Of a DNA stretch of 64,000 bases, positions 1-9,138 are shown in pieces. The DNA comes from Pyrococcus kukulkanii (lineage in GTDB: Archaea; Methanobacteriota_B; Thermococci; Thermococcales; Thermococcaceae), in NCBI RefSeq assembly GCF_041647995.1, contig NZ_JARRIB010000002.1:350455-414454 (forward strand). The letters run 5' to 3'. The position numbers and the translations under genes were made by a program. The notes under the pieces are model-generated. The model was not told the DNA's origin. It did not search any database and was given only the letters and a program-made list of their open reading frames with translations. Position 1 is the first letter of the stretch. Each line of letters opens with the position of its first letter.

Positions 1-713
1 AGCAGATGGTTAGGGCATGAGTATGAGCCCATGCCCCCAGTTATTGGTCCTTCATCATTCTCGTAAGCGTGGGGATAGTCCTGGGCTAAGGGCATTGGAT
101 AAACTCTCTTTCCATCGCTGAATACTTGAAAGGTGAACTCAACTCCGTCGGTTCTTTCCTCTATGAGAACTTTTCCGTCTTTCTTTATCAGCTGCTCAGC
201 GTAAGCCTTTGCTTCTTCATTATCTTTAAGTTGGTATCCAACTACCTTGACGCCCTTTCCACCTGTCAGGCCGAGAGGCTTAACTACCACCGGCCTCCCG
301 TACTCATCTATCCATGCCCTCATTTCATTGACGTCATCGAATACCCTGAACAGCTTCCTCCCTGGAATCTTGTTTTTTTCCATGAACTCTCTTGCCCATG
401 CCTTGTTGGTTTCAAGCCTTGCAGCTTCCTTTGTTGGCCCTACAGTGGGGATCCCTTCTTTTTCAAGGGCATTGACTACTCCGGCCTCGAGGGGGGCTTC
501 GGGCCCTATGAATGCCAGCTCAATCCCCCACCTCTTTGCAAACCCTACAACCTTATTTACATCTGTTTCTTTGGCGAGCCCATAATCTTTGGCTATCCTA
601 GCGAGCCCAGGATTCTTGTGCTTTGATACAACGTACAGCTCTGCTCCTCCTTTAACGAGGGCTTCACCTATTGCATGCTCTCTTCCCCCGCCACCAACTA
701 ATAAAATCCTCAT
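1..713 (-). CDS. purD: Phosphoribosylamine--glycine ligase (PurD), 3' end cut by window edge
   Basis: This is the N-terminal two thirds of PurD, which joins glycine to 5-phosphoribosylamine using ATP to make GAR in de novo purine synthesis. The translated start [15 protein letters not shown] is the classic PurD glycine-rich opening, and [20 protein letters not shown] further on matches the ATP-grasp lysine/glycine loop. The ATG at 713 follows a GGTGA ribosome site. The reading frame runs off base 1, so the C-terminal ATP-grasp and barrel part lies outside. The purine context (purK remnant, purE, purT within 5 kb) agrees. A 20-base motif shared with other purine promoters lies upstream. Confidence 0.93.
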   Translation of the reverse strand, partial: MRILLVGGGGREHAIGEALVKGGAELYVVSKHKNPGLARIAKDYGLAKETDVNKVVGFAKRWGIELAFIGPEAPLEAGVVNALEKEGIPTVGPTKEAARLETNKAWAREFMEKNKIPGRKLFRVFDDVNEMRAWIDEYGRPVVVKPLGLTGGKGVKVVGYQLKDNEEAKAYAEQLIKKDGKVLIEERTDGVEFTFQVFSDGKRVYPMPLAQDYPHAYENDEGPITGGMGSYSCPNHL

Positions 714-760
714 TAATTTCACCATTTTTACGTCAAAATATTTGCCTATTAATGGTTTTC

Positions 761-780
761 GTTGACTTAATTATGTTAAT
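761..780. promoter_or_regulatory. Putative purine operator upstream of purD
   Basis: The 20 bases GTTGACTTAATTATGTTAAT match TTTGACAAAATTATGTCAAT upstream of purT at 16 of 20 positions. The site lies 48 bases ahead of the purD start. A TATA-like element for purD (minus-strand TTTATATGC) is near 809-817, so the site would sit close to or just after the transcription start, where a repressor could act. The function is inferred from the shared motif alone. Confidence 0.5.
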
Positions 781-884
781 GAAATGACTAATGAACGTGC
801 ATATAAATCACTTGATGAGTAAGTAGTTGCCTACACAAAATTTATTTATATTTCCCATTTGTAAAATTAATTAGGGTGATGGTC

Positions 885-1550
885 ATGCTTACAATAGGAG
901 ATATCCTCGACTTAATTCCAGAAAATGGGGTAATGACAGTAGTTCAGAGAGATTTGGAAGCCAATGGGGATAGATATGTTCTCCTGATTCTTAAGTACCT
1001 CCTTAAAAAGGGTGAGCATGTTTTCCTTTTCCTTTACGAGCCTTATACCTTCCTAACAAGGAATCTCAGGAATATTGGACTTAACGTTGAGGAGTACCTT
1101 GACAGGAATCTCATAATATTTGACGTATTCGGAAGCATAAATAAAATCGAAAAGGATGTTAAGGGAGTTTACACGCTTTCAGGTTACATGGATGATGTTA
1201 TATTCATAAGTAAGGTTAAAGAATGGGCCGAGGGAGTGTTAAAGAAGCGGGAGGTGAAGGGGAATAGGTTGTGGATAGTCACTTACCTAAGCTCGGGTGT
1301 CTGCAAGCTTTTCCATAACCCTCTCTACACCTACAAGATGATATTACTTACAAAGGAAGACATTCTGAAAGAGAAGTCACCAAGAACCATCATAACGTAC
1401 TCTCCTGTTGAGTGCCCAATCTTGGAGGATATAGTATATTTTGTCTCAGACGTTGTAATAGAGACTAAGGTCATAAAGGGAAAGAGGGTTGGTATAATAT
1501 CAAAGGGACCTGAAGAGAACGTGATGTTTGAACTGTTTGAGGAGAGGTGA
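885..1550 (+). CDS. KaiC/RecA-like protein lacking an ATP-binding loop (DUF257-like)
   Basis: A 222-residue protein I cannot assign a function. Alternating hydrophobic strands and helices look like a degenerate KaiC/RecA fold (MLTIGDILDLIPENG, then VLLILKYLLKKG, then NLIIFDVFGSI), but no Walker A GxxxxGK[ST] is present. It resembles the Pyrococcus-restricted family I know as DUF257; that assignment is from memory. ATG 885 is chosen over GTG 876 and ATG 879 because GGTGA at 874-878 is correctly spaced only for 885. A TATA-like TTTATTTATAT is at 841-851. It is followed 6 bases later by a second protein of similar character, probably as an operon. Confidence 0.6.
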   Translation: MLTIGDILDLIPENGVMTVVQRDLEANGDRYVLLILKYLLKKGEHVFLFLYEPYTFLTRNLRNIGLNVEEYLDRNLIIFDVFGSINKIEKDVKGVYTLSGYMDDVIFISKVKEWAEGVLKKREVKGNRLWIVTYLSSGVCKLFHNPLYTYKMILLTKEDILKEKSPRTIITYSPVECPILEDIVYFVSDVVIETKVIKGKRVGIISKGPEENVMFELFEER

Positions 1551-1556
1551 GAGATT

Positions 1557-2321
1557 ATGGTATCTTGGGAAATTAAAGCCTTGGACAGGGAGATTGGTGA
1601 GATTAAGAAGTACTCCCTTGTCCTAATCCACCAGGAGGATCCCCTTTCAAGGGGAATAGATATCCTCTACCATATACTCACGGCAAAACTTAAGAAGGAC
1701 AATCTGATAGGATACTTCAACATCTCTTATCCGCTCCCACTTGTGTTTAGGGCTCTGAGGAGATTTGGCATTGATCCCACTAAGGAGCTTGAAGAGCTTA
1801 GGTTGGCAATAATAGACACTTTTGGTAGCTTTCATGGTATAAGATCAACGATTAAAGGCGTATGGACTCTAGAAGGAATGCTGTCCTCAGAAACGCTACC
1901 AATCAAGTATGCTCAAGTTATAGAGGCTCACAAATCCGTGTGGGCCGAGAATAACATGTTTGAGGGAAGAGATATTTATGGGTTTGCAGTAGCGATTTCT
2001 TCCTACCTGGAGCTATTCGGGAGTCTTGAAGAGACCCTACGTTATCTTGAGCTGTCATCTGAAGTTAGGGCAGTTCATCCTGCATATAAAAAATACCCTA
2101 GGGGGACGAACTTTTGGTTGTGGATGGGGAAAGATCATCCCGATGTATTTGCTTCAGTATATAGGAGGGCAGATTATGTTCTCAGGACAAGGGGATACCT
2201 AACGGAGGATGGTATTAAGAGGGAGTTAACGGTGCTAAAGACTCCGGAGCTTGAAAAGGAAGTTATAAAGTTTGAGTATGAGTTCAAGAGGGACGGGATA
2301 AAGCTTTCAAAAATTTACTAA
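1557..2321 (+). CDS. Uncharacterised KaiC-like protein without P-loop
   Basis: A 254-residue soluble protein of unknown function, 6 bases after its upstream partner and probably cotranscribed with it. The segments SLVLIHQEDPLSRGIDILYH and LRLAIIDTFGSFHGIRSTIK parallel the strand-helix order of the preceding protein (a VxxIDxFGS-like strand in both), so the two are probably paralogous degenerate RecA-like folds. There is no Walker A. A cluster of Trp residues (FWLWMGK) lies near residue 185. The ribosome site GGAGAGGTGA overlaps the end of the previous gene. The shared IDTFGS/FDVFGS element is what I see; family membership is inference. Confidence 0.6.
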   Translation: MVSWEIKALDREIGEIKKYSLVLIHQEDPLSRGIDILYHILTAKLKKDNLIGYFNISYPLPLVFRALRRFGIDPTKELEELRLAIIDTFGSFHGIRSTIKGVWTLEGMLSSETLPIKYAQVIEAHKSVWAENNMFEGRDIYGFAVAISSYLELFGSLEETLRYLELSSEVRAVHPAYKKYPRGTNFWLWMGKDHPDVFASVYRRADYVLRTRGYLTEDGIKRELTVLKTPELEKEVIKFEYEFKRDGIKLSKIY

Positions 2322-2354
2322 TTCTTGTAAATCATTGCCAATAAGTTTTTAATA

Positions 2355-2374
2355 TTTTACATTTTTATGTTGAT
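2355..2374. promoter_or_regulatory. Putative purine operator upstream of purK remnant/purE
   Basis: TTTTACATTTTTATGTTGAT matches the purT-upstream site at 14 of 20 positions, including both outer TTT/AT ends and the TTATGT core. It ends three bases before the ATG of the purK remnant, so a bound protein would block transcription of the purK/purE unit. It is the weakest of the four copies. Confidence 0.4.
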
Positions 2375-2376
2375 TG

Positions 2377-2666
2377 ATGAGAGTTAGAATAATCAGCGGT
2401 GAGCAACTAGCGAAAATGATAACCCTTGATCCTCAAGGAAATAGAGATCAGCGTGGAAACATTCTAGAGGATAAAGCAAGAAAAGCCCAGGAAATAGCAA
2501 TAAAGGTCATCGAAGCTTTGGATGGGTTAGATATCTTGGGGTTTACATTCACATCTACGATAAACCGTTCGTTGGGCCGCTAAGGAAGATGGGGCATGTT
2601 ACTGTTAAGGAGTTTAAACAGAGCCTTGGAGATAACTCACAGGGGGTGGTTGAAGATGGCTCCTAA
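2377..2666 (+). pseudogene. purK: purK remnant: internal deletion plus frameshift
   Basis: Only the two ends of N5-carboxyaminoimidazole ribonucleotide synthase survive. Frame 1 opens with MRVRIISGEQLAKM, like the PurK start GxxGGGQLxRM, continues with an ATP-grasp-like helix KAQEIAIKVIEALDGLDILG, and stops at 2583. From about 2541 another frame gives [19 protein letters not shown], the conserved PurK C-terminus, ending at a TAA at 2664-2666 that overlaps the purE start, as intact purK-purE pairs do. About 280 coding bases remain of the roughly 1.1 kb expected. The product cannot be active. The overlap means the pair was once purK-purE. Confidence 0.8.
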
Positions 2667-3174
2667 AGTTGGAATTATTATGGGTAGCGATTCCGACCTT
2701 CCCGTAATGAAGGAAGCGGCCAAGGTTCTCGAGGAGTTCGGTGTTGAGTATGAGATGACGATAGTTTCAGCCCATAGAACTCCCGAGAGGATGTATGAAT
2801 ATGCAAAGAAGGCAAGAGAAAGGGGAATTGAGGTTATAATTGCAGGCGCCGGCGGGGCAGCCCACCTTCCTGGGATAGCAGCCTCAATGACTATCCTTCC
2901 CGTGATAGGAGTTCCGGTGAAGAGTGGGGCTTTGAATGGTCTCGACTCCCTCTTGTCGATGGTTCAAATGCCTACCGGAGTTCCAGTGGCTACAGTAGCA
3001 ATAAACAATGCAAAGAATGCAGCTCTCCTTGCTCTGAGAATACTCTCGATAAAATACCCAGAAATTGCAGAGAAACTTGAGAAGTACAGGGAAGACATGA
3101 GGAGAATTGTTGAGGAAAAAGCTAGGAAGCTTGAGGAAGTCGGATGGATGAAGTACCTTGGAGAGGATGATTAG
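2656..3174 (+). CDS. purE: N5-carboxyaminoimidazole ribonucleotide mutase (PurE)
   Basis: A 172-residue PurE converting N5-CAIR to CAIR in purine synthesis. Diagnostic motifs are the start [15 protein letters not shown] (phosphate-binding GSxSD), SAHRTPERM (catalytic His) and [13 protein letters not shown] glycine/histidine loop [10 protein letters not shown], with GVPV downstream. The start is set at ATG 2656, inside a longer open frame; the residues upstream are the purK remnant read in the wrong frame. Class I PurE normally needs PurK to supply N5-CAIR. With purK collapsed here, PurE may act as a direct AIR carboxylase or use non-enzymatic N5-CAIR; that is inference. Confidence 0.95.
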   Translation: MAPKVGIIMGSDSDLPVMKEAAKVLEEFGVEYEMTIVSAHRTPERMYEYAKKARERGIEVIIAGAGGAAHLPGIAASMTILPVIGVPVKSGALNGLDSLLSMVQMPTGVPVATVAINNAKNAALLALRILSIKYPEIAEKLEKYREDMRRIVEEKARKLEEVGWMKYLGEDD

Positions 3175-3256
3175 CCTTTCTATCTTTCTCTTTCTCATCC
3201 TTCCGCTTTTTCTTACTGGGATAGTAGTAGAATAGCCTAGCCCAATATGGCTTCAT
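3122..3256 (-). CDS. Possible small basic protein (44 residues)
   Basis: A short minus-strand frame beginning [19 protein letters not shown] lies between the convergent purE and purT genes. It is preceded by a strong ribosome site (GGAGGGT, 5 bases before the ATG) and an A/T-rich TATA-like stretch near 3290. The middle is low-complexity Lys/Asp/Glu. The last part overlaps the end of purE antisense, where the sequence is constrained by purE. No family is recognised. The ribosome site is the main support; it could be chance. Confidence 0.3.
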   Translation of the reverse strand: MKPYWARLFYYYPSKKKRKDEKEKDRKANHPLQGTSSIRLPQAS

Positions 3257-3358
3257 TCTTGACCCTCCACTATACTTTGGCAGAAATAAATTTATTGTTT
3301 TATTAATCTTTTTGATTTCTATAACAAAAAGAAAACAATATAAAACTAAAAATATAGA

Positions 3359-4648
3359 TTAAAGAAGGTGCTTTCTCTTTTCATAATTCTGTGAATGCCA
3401 CTCAGAAGATCTAGTCCTTAGTTCAATCATGTGGGCAACCATCTCCGCCTTCTTCTTGGCCTCCTGAACATCTTTGTCCCAAGCAAGAACTACTCCAAGC
3501 CTCCTCCCAGGATACGCTTCGGGCTTACCGAAGAATCTTACTGTCGTGTTGGGAACGCTTAATGCCCTAGCCAATCCCCTGAACCTCGGGGAATAACCGC
3601 TAACCTTTGCCTTTATCACGTGAGTTGCGGCCGGAGTTAGGAGTGGGAATAGCCTATACCCGTCAACCCATTCCCCAGGAATTGGAAGGCCAAGGACAGC
3701 CCTTAAGTGAAGGGCGAACTCCGAGAACCCTGGGGGATGGGAAGCTAGGGTAACCATGCCGGTGTCATGAGGTCTAGGAGAGACTTCATTGGCCCAAACC
3801 TTATCCCCTTTAACGAACATCTCTACACCGAAGAGACCTAAACCGCCGAGAACATCTGTTATTCTCTTTGCAATTCTGTACACTTCCCTCTCGGCCTTCT
3901 CGCTAATCTCGGCTGGCTGCCAGCTTGCGTGGTAATCACCATCAATCTGGTAGTGACCCACTGGTCTTGGAAGGGTTGTAACTATCTCGCCGTTCTCATC
4001 GAAGTGTCTCACGGCTAGTTCCGTAATCTCTACGTCGAAATCTATATGCTCTTCCACGATTATTTTCTCGGCACTTCCTCTAGCTTTCGTTTTAGCTTCT
4101 TCCCATGCCTTTGGTATATCCTCGGGACCCTTAACGAAGTACGAACCCTTGCCGGAGGAGCTCATTATTGCCTTGGTGTGGCAGGGATAACCTATCTTCT
4201 CACAGGCCTCATAAAGCTCGTCTAAGGTTGTAGCGTACATGTACCTCGAAGTTGGAACCTTTGCCTCCTTGACTAGTGTTTCTCTAAGTCTCTCCCTGTG
4301 CATTGCGATCCAGGTTGCCTTTGCGTTGGGAACTACGAAGTAGCCTTCCTTTTCAAATTCAAATAGAGCGTCGAGGTTTATCGCTTCAATCTCCGGGATT
4401 ATTGCATCTGGCTTCTCCCTCTCAACGACGCTCCAAAGGAAGTCCTTATCCTTCATGTTGCCAACGTAACTCCTATGGGCCACTTGCATGGCTGGAGCGT
4501 TAGCGTACCTATCGACCGCAACAACTTCAACACCTAAACGCTGTGCCTCAATGGCTATCTCCTTGCCAAGTTCACCACTTCCTAATAAGAGTATTTTTTG
4601 AGCTGAATCAGTAGTTGCAGTTCCAAGCTCGTCTCTAAGCTTGATCAT
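3359..4648 (-). CDS. purT: Formate-dependent phosphoribosylglycinamide formyltransferase (PurT)
   Basis: A 429-residue ATP-grasp enzyme that formylates GAR using formate and ATP, the folate-independent third purine step typical of Thermococcales. The N-terminal fold has KILLLGSGELGKEIAIEAQR; the ATP-grasp lid carries SSSGKGSYFVKG; GLFGVEMFVKGDKVWANEVS is the metal-binding region; and the C-terminus ends GRRLGVVLAWDKDVQEAKKK. The length is usual for the family. GGAGGTGG sits 5 bases before the ATG. A BRE/TATA (minus strand CTTAAATATATTC) lies at about 4684-4697, with a palindromic purine motif just upstream at 4704-4723. Confidence 0.95.
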   Translation of the reverse strand: MIKLRDELGTATTDSAQKILLLGSGELGKEIAIEAQRLGVEVVAVDRYANAPAMQVAHRSYVGNMKDKDFLWSVVEREKPDAIIPEIEAINLDALFEFEKEGYFVVPNAKATWIAMHRERLRETLVKEAKVPTSRYMYATTLDELYEACEKIGYPCHTKAIMSSSGKGSYFVKGPEDIPKAWEEAKTKARGSAEKIIVEEHIDFDVEITELAVRHFDENGEIVTTLPRPVGHYQIDGDYHASWQPAEISEKAEREVYRIAKRITDVLGGLGLFGVEMFVKGDKVWANEVSPRPHDTGMVTLASHPPGFSEFALHLRAVLGLPIPGEWVDGYRLFPLLTPAATHVIKAKVSGYSPRFRGLARALSVPNTTVRFFGKPEAYPGRRLGVVLAWDKDVQEAKKKAEMVAHMIELRTRSSEWHSQNYEKRKHLL

Positions 4649-4703
4649 AGAACCACCTCCATTGACGTATATATGTTAAAGAATTGAATATATTTAAGAA
4701 TTG

Positions 4704-4723
4704 TTTGACAAAATTATGTCAAT
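4704..4723. promoter_or_regulatory. Palindromic purine operator upstream of purT
   Basis: TTTGACAAAATTATGTCAAT contains inverted half-sites TTGACA/TGTCAA separated by a 6-base A/T centre, so a dimeric regulator could bind. It lies immediately upstream of the purT TATA box, which would suit either an activator or a repressor. It is the best-formed member of the four related sites in this window. Confidence 0.6.
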
Positions 4724-4753
4724 AACAATTTAAGGTGAGAGAAGGGAAGAAAG

Positions 4754-7654
4754 TTACTCCACAAAAACAGCAGGTTTCAGAGGCATAGCTTGCTTCCTCT
4801 TCCCTCCCTTGTCTTCCTCAGGGTTTATAATGACTTCGATGCCCAGCTCCCTCTCAATGAAGTCCTTAGCTTCTCTTAGGGCCTTCTCCTCATTTATCTT
4901 CTTGACTTCAAAGACCCTATCCTTGATTAACCTCTGAACAATTTTTGCAACTTCTTTACCGTGCTTCCTTATCTCTTCATCCTTCATTAGCTCTGCCATT
5001 GCAGCCTTAAAGTCCTTCTTCTCAGCGACAACTTCGACAACACGCCACTTCCACTCTGGGGCCGTGTAGATGTACGCTCTCCTTGGGTTCTCTATCTTTG
5101 CAACCTCGATTATCTCCTTGATGTCTTCTATCAACGATTTGATGAACTCCTCTTCTGCCTCAACTTCCTCGTTCCACCACTCTTCTACTGGCTCTGGCCA
5201 CTTAGCCAAGCTTACGAAGCCCTCCCCACCAAGCTTCTCCCAGAGCTCTTCGCAGATGTGCGGTGTGAAGGGTGCCATTAACCTGACCCAGACGTCTGCT
5301 AGAGTCCTTAGGACGAACCTCTTTGCATCATCGTCTCTACCTTCAGTCCTCCTCATGTACCATCTTAGGTCATTCATTATGCTGTAGAACGCCCACTGTA
5401 CTGCCGTTCTCGTTCTAAACTCTTCTAAAGCCCTTGTTGTCTCAACTATGGCCTTGTTCAGCCTGTGAAGTAGCCACTTGTCAATTGCCTTCAGCTCGGT
5501 CGGCTTTGCTTCATACTCAGCGAACTGACTTATCAGCTCGTAGAACCTCTCAACCTGCCTCCTTAGCTTCCCTACCTCTTTTCTCCTCCAGTCGAAGTCG
5601 CTGTCGTGCTCCGCCAGACTCATTATGTAGAGCCTAACCACATCGGCCCCGTTCTCCTCTATCGCATCTATGAAGTTCAGCACGTTCCCCTTGCTCTTGC
5701 TCATCTTTTGTCCTTCTAAAGTTCCAAAGCCGTTAACCGCGATTCCCTTCGGCCAGTGTTTCTCCGGGAATATTGCCACGTGGTTGAATATGAAGAACGT
5801 CAGGTGATTTGGTATGAGGTCTTTACCCGAGCATCTCCAGTCGAGTGGATACCAGTACTCAAACTCCTCCTTCATCTCGTGGATTACCTCTGCAGGAACT
5901 CCGGTCTTCTTTTCTAGCTCCTTCTCTTTCTCCTCGTTGAACTCCTCCAGGAATATGTAGTCGAAGAACTCTCTCGTGAGCTTCTCGGGATCGAGCTTGC
6001 CCTCCTCTCTTAGCTTGTTTATGTGCCTGCTTATCGTGTAGTAGGCCATATAAATCGTTGAGTCGCTCAGGCTCTCTATTACCCAATCCGGATCCCATGG
6101 TAATGGAGTTCCTAGTCCAACTTTCCTCGCGCAGGCCTTCTTGTCCAACCAGTCAATTACTGCCTCGAACTGAGCCCTTCTCGTTTCAGGGTATATCTTC
6201 ATCCTCTTCAGTGCTTCCCTAGCCTTCTCTTTCCACTCAGGGTTTCCGTAGTCTATAAACCACTGGTCATGGATTATCTTTATTACGGCCCTGTTTCCGA
6301 ACCTTGAAATCACGTTCTTGTCGGCAAACTCGTACATTATCTCTGCTATTCCCTTTTCCATCATGTCCTTCGCTACAAGCTCCTTTACTTCTTGGACGGG
6401 CTTGCCTTCGTATGGTGGAACCTTAAAGATCCCCTTATGATACTCTACCTTGTAGATTGTTTTTGTTGCCTGTTCGAGCTTTTCTTTGTCCTTCTGGCTC
6501 TTTATTCCCAGCTTTTGAACCTCTTCAACTGCAGGGAACTCACCGTAGCCTTCAAGCTTTATCAGTGAGATGTAGCTTATTTCCTCAACCACCCGGGGGT
6601 CTATGTCGTACTTGAGAAGTATCTCGCTTTCCTTCTTTAGATCCTCCAAAGCTACGTGGTCGAAGGGAGCATGAGCAGGAACGCTCATGACGACTCCGGT
6701 AGCGTTATCAGGATCGACGAACTCCGCGGGGAGGATAATAACCTCATCACCGGTTACAGGGTTCTTAACGTACTTTCCAACTAGCTTTTCACCTTTAAAC
6801 TCCTCTATAACTTCTATCTCTCTATCCTGGAACGAGAGCTTGTACGCTGCCTCCCTGCTGACTATCCACGTCTCAACTCTACCACCGCGCTTGACCTTCG
6901 CTTTAACGTACGTTGCCTCTGGGTTTATCCACATGTTCGTTACTCCGTAAACGGTTTCGGGCCTGAGGGTTGCTGCCGGTAGATATATCGTTTCTCCATT
7001 CTCCCTTAGCTCGAACTTGATTATCACGTAGTCGAGAATTGGGACATCTTCACCATCAACAAGGTCGTGATCTCCTAGGGGAGTTCCCACTACAGGATCC
7101 CACCTGACCCTGTGGGAGCCCTTAACTATATACCCCTTCTCTTTCAGCTTGTAGAACTGCCACTCTATGAACTTGCTGAACGGCGGGAAGAGCGAGGTGG
7201 TGTAGAACTCTCTGCTCCAGTCGACTGAAAAGCCTGCTCTTATGAACGTCTCCTTTGCGGCCTTCATGAAGTACTTGACTATGTTAATTGGATCCTCGAA
7301 CGTCCACAGTACATCTTCGGGAACCTTGTAAACGTCCCTGTATATCCAGATGGTGTGCGGGTCGCGGTTCTTAATCCTCTCGGCTATTCCGACTATTGGA
7401 GAGCCAGTAATGTGCCATCCCATAGGGAACAGGACGTTGTAGCCCTGCATCCTCTTGAACCTTGCAATTACATCTGGAATCGTGTAAGTTCGTGCGTGCC
7501 CAACGTGCAAGTGGCCCGACAGGTAAGGGAATGCGACGGTTATAAAGAACTTCTTTTCCTTAGGCTTGTCCCTTATGTTCGGCTCGAAGACTTTCTCTTC
7601 CAACCAGCGCTTCTGCCACTTCTCCTCAATAGCCTTAAAATCTAGCTCTGGCAT
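4754..7654 (-). CDS. leuS: Leucyl-tRNA synthetase
   Basis: A full-length 966-residue class I LeuRS of the archaeal/eukaryotic type that charges tRNA-Leu. The HIGH-like motif HLHVGH is at about residues 48-53, the CP1 editing insertion covers roughly 170-510 (with ETVYGVTNMWINP and the acidic DPDNATGVVMSVP), and the KMSKSKG loop is near residue 650. The C-terminal archaeal extension ends QAMPLKPAVFVE, the part that reads the long variable arm of tRNA-Leu. GGGGGTG precedes the ATG. The promoter is distant: the minus-strand TATA-like TTAAATAC is near 7779, giving a leader of about 100 bases that holds a tiny open frame. Confidence 0.97.
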   Translation of the reverse strand: MPELDFKAIEEKWQKRWLEEKVFEPNIRDKPKEKKFFITVAFPYLSGHLHVGHARTYTIPDVIARFKRMQGYNVLFPMGWHITGSPIVGIAERIKNRDPHTIWIYRDVYKVPEDVLWTFEDPINIVKYFMKAAKETFIRAGFSVDWSREFYTTSLFPPFSKFIEWQFYKLKEKGYIVKGSHRVRWDPVVGTPLGDHDLVDGEDVPILDYVIIKFELRENGETIYLPAATLRPETVYGVTNMWINPEATYVKAKVKRGGRVETWIVSREAAYKLSFQDREIEVIEEFKGEKLVGKYVKNPVTGDEVIILPAEFVDPDNATGVVMSVPAHAPFDHVALEDLKKESEILLKYDIDPRVVEEISYISLIKLEGYGEFPAVEEVQKLGIKSQKDKEKLEQATKTIYKVEYHKGIFKVPPYEGKPVQEVKELVAKDMMEKGIAEIMYEFADKNVISRFGNRAVIKIIHDQWFIDYGNPEWKEKAREALKRMKIYPETRRAQFEAVIDWLDKKACARKVGLGTPLPWDPDWVIESLSDSTIYMAYYTISRHINKLREEGKLDPEKLTREFFDYIFLEEFNEEKEKELEKKTGVPAEVIHEMKEEFEYWYPLDWRCSGKDLIPNHLTFFIFNHVAIFPEKHWPKGIAVNGFGTLEGQKMSKSKGNVLNFIDAIEENGADVVRLYIMSLAEHDSDFDWRRKEVGKLRRQVERFYELISQFAEYEAKPTELKAIDKWLLHRLNKAIVETTRALEEFRTRTAVQWAFYSIMNDLRWYMRRTEGRDDDAKRFVLRTLADVWVRLMAPFTPHICEELWEKLGGEGFVSLAKWPEPVEEWWNEEVEAEEEFIKSLIEDIKEIIEVAKIENPRRAYIYTAPEWKWRVVEVVAEKKDFKAAMAELMKDEEIRKHGKEVAKIVQRLIKDRVFEVKKINEEKALREAKDFIERELGIEVIINPEEDKGGKRKQAMPLKPAVFVE

Positions 7655-7717
7655 TTTAACACCCCCTTAGAAGAGCTACACTCAAGAATAGCCGGGTTAT
7701 TTTTGGATTTGATGCTT

Positions 7718-7753
7718 TCAGCGGAGGAGAACTCGATCCCTCCTCATTAGCAT
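7718..7753 (-). other. Possible Leu-containing leader peptide ahead of leuS
   Basis: In the leuS 5' leader, a minus-strand frame encodes MLMRRDRVLLR and stops at TGA (7720-7718). Three of its 11 codons are leucine. The ATG at 7753 falls about 26 bases from the centre of the TATA-like TTAAATAC, so the peptide would begin at or near the transcript's first base (leaderless). Leucine-dependent control of leuS is an inference. The frame is short enough to be chance. Confidence 0.25.
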
Positions 7754-7820
7754 CGGGTTTGGTTTAGTTGAGTAGTATTTAAGGTTTTTGGGTGCTATTC
7801 AATTGTTCCACCAGCCTTAT

Positions 7821-7860
7821 AACTTACCCTGGGGTAAGTAACTTATGGTGGGGTAAGTTG
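7821..7860. promoter_or_regulatory. Tandem palindromes before the broken ATPase gene
   Basis: Two adjacent copies of an inverted repeat: ACTTACCC-TG-GGGTAAGT (7822-7839, perfect 8-base arms) and AACTTA...TAAGTT (7841-7860) around TGGTGGGG. They lie just after a TATA-like CCTTATAAC (7815-7823) and reach the presumed TTG start of the ATPase frame. This is the position expected for an autoregulatory operator. A second ATPase of the same family in this window also has a palindrome at the same place. Confidence 0.55.
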
Positions 7861-8908
7861 CTATTTGACATCAAACCAAGAGCAGGAAGGAGGATCTGTA
7901 CGATAGGGAGAGGGAGCTCAAGGAGTTTAAGGATGCCTTAAAGTTAGGGGAGAACCTCATCTTAATCTTGGGAATAAGGAGGGTCGGCAAAAGCTCCCTT
8001 TTAAATGTGGCCTTGAATGAGTCAAAACTTCCTTATGCAAAGATCGATGTTCGCTCCCTGTATTTCACATTCGGAACCATTCCCCAGGATGCCTTGATAA
8101 GGGAGACCCTTGAATCTTTCCTAAGATCTACGCGTGGATTTAAGAAGTTTAGAGTTAGCCTAAAGAGGCTTGTGGCCTCTATTAAAGGTGTCAAAATTTC
8201 GGGCTTAAAGGTTAGGATAGGGAGGAAGGTCCACTTAATTGATATCCTGGAAAAATAGATTCCTGGGGAGAGAGGGTGACAATAGCGTTTGATGAAGCCC
8301 AATGTTTGAGGTTTTCTGGCCTTCAGTACGATGGGCTGATTGCATACGCTATAGACAACCTTCCAAACGTGACCTTCGTGCTTACGGGCTCCGAGGTAGG
8401 AATGCTACACGATTTCCTTGGCCTTGATAATCCAAAAAAGCCCCTCTTCGGCAGATATGCTAGGGAAATAGTGCTGGAAAGGTTCAGTAGAGATAAAAGC
8501 ATAGATTTTCTTATTAAGGGCTTTAGTGAGCTTTCAATTGACGTGTCCCAGGATGAAATTGAAGACGCTGTAGAGAAGCTCGACGGAATCGTTGGCTGGC
8601 TAACGATGTACGGCTACCTGAGGGGAGTCAGAAAGCTCTCTCATGAGGAAGCACTTTCGGAGCTTTTGAATATGGTGAGGTCTCTAGTTAGAAGCAAAAG
8701 ATATGGAATAATATTGAAAGCTGTTTCATTAGGGAATGAAAGGTGGAGCGAGATAAAGGAATTCGTTGAGTCAAAAACTGGAAGAATTAATGATGCGAAG
8801 TTTTCTATTCTTCTGAGGAACTTGGTAAAGTACGGGTATTTGGACAAGATAAGGAAGTATAGAATCCAGGATCCTATAGTTAGGGAAATTATTAGGAGAT
8901 ATTGCTGA
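7858..8908 (+). pseudogene. Archaeal P-loop ATPase (PF01637-type), frameshifted
   Basis: An archaeal AAA-like ATPase with Walker A GIRRVGKSSLL and Walker B VTIAFDEAQ, sensor-like VLTGSEVG, and a C-terminal winged-helix-like part, about 350 residues when joined. It is broken at least twice. The family start (LFDIKPR from TTG 7858) is in a different frame from YDRERELKEF that follows near 7888. A TAG at 8256-8258 then ends the frame right after the run AAAAA, where one more A would restore IDSWGERVTIAFDEAQ. Such genes are often mobile or lineage-specific in Thermococcales. It is either an inactive relic or sequence error in homopolymers. Confidence 0.75.
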
Positions 8909-9138
8909 AAGTTTATCATTATTTTTTAGTATTGTTTTTAGTTTGCTTCATTATTCATTATTATTCATTGAGGATAACGTCAGACTTTTAATATAAAACT
9001 AATGAGCTCTTAAGAATTCAGAATGAAGCACTTTAAATAATATTTAATGGAACTGCTAATTGCTACTATTGTTCGAAAAATTTATAAGATTTCAAATTTT
9101 ATAATAAATTGCACTTGAATGCTGAATGGGGGGGCAAA

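Noticed and set aside
2596..2655. N-terminal extension of PurE
   Set aside because: The extra 20 residues come from the purK remnant read in another frame; PurE proteins start at the [10 protein letters not shown] position.
5859..6098. Antisense frame within leuS and similar shadows in other genes
   Set aside because: Third-position bias of the sense gene creates these; no ribosome site or homology.
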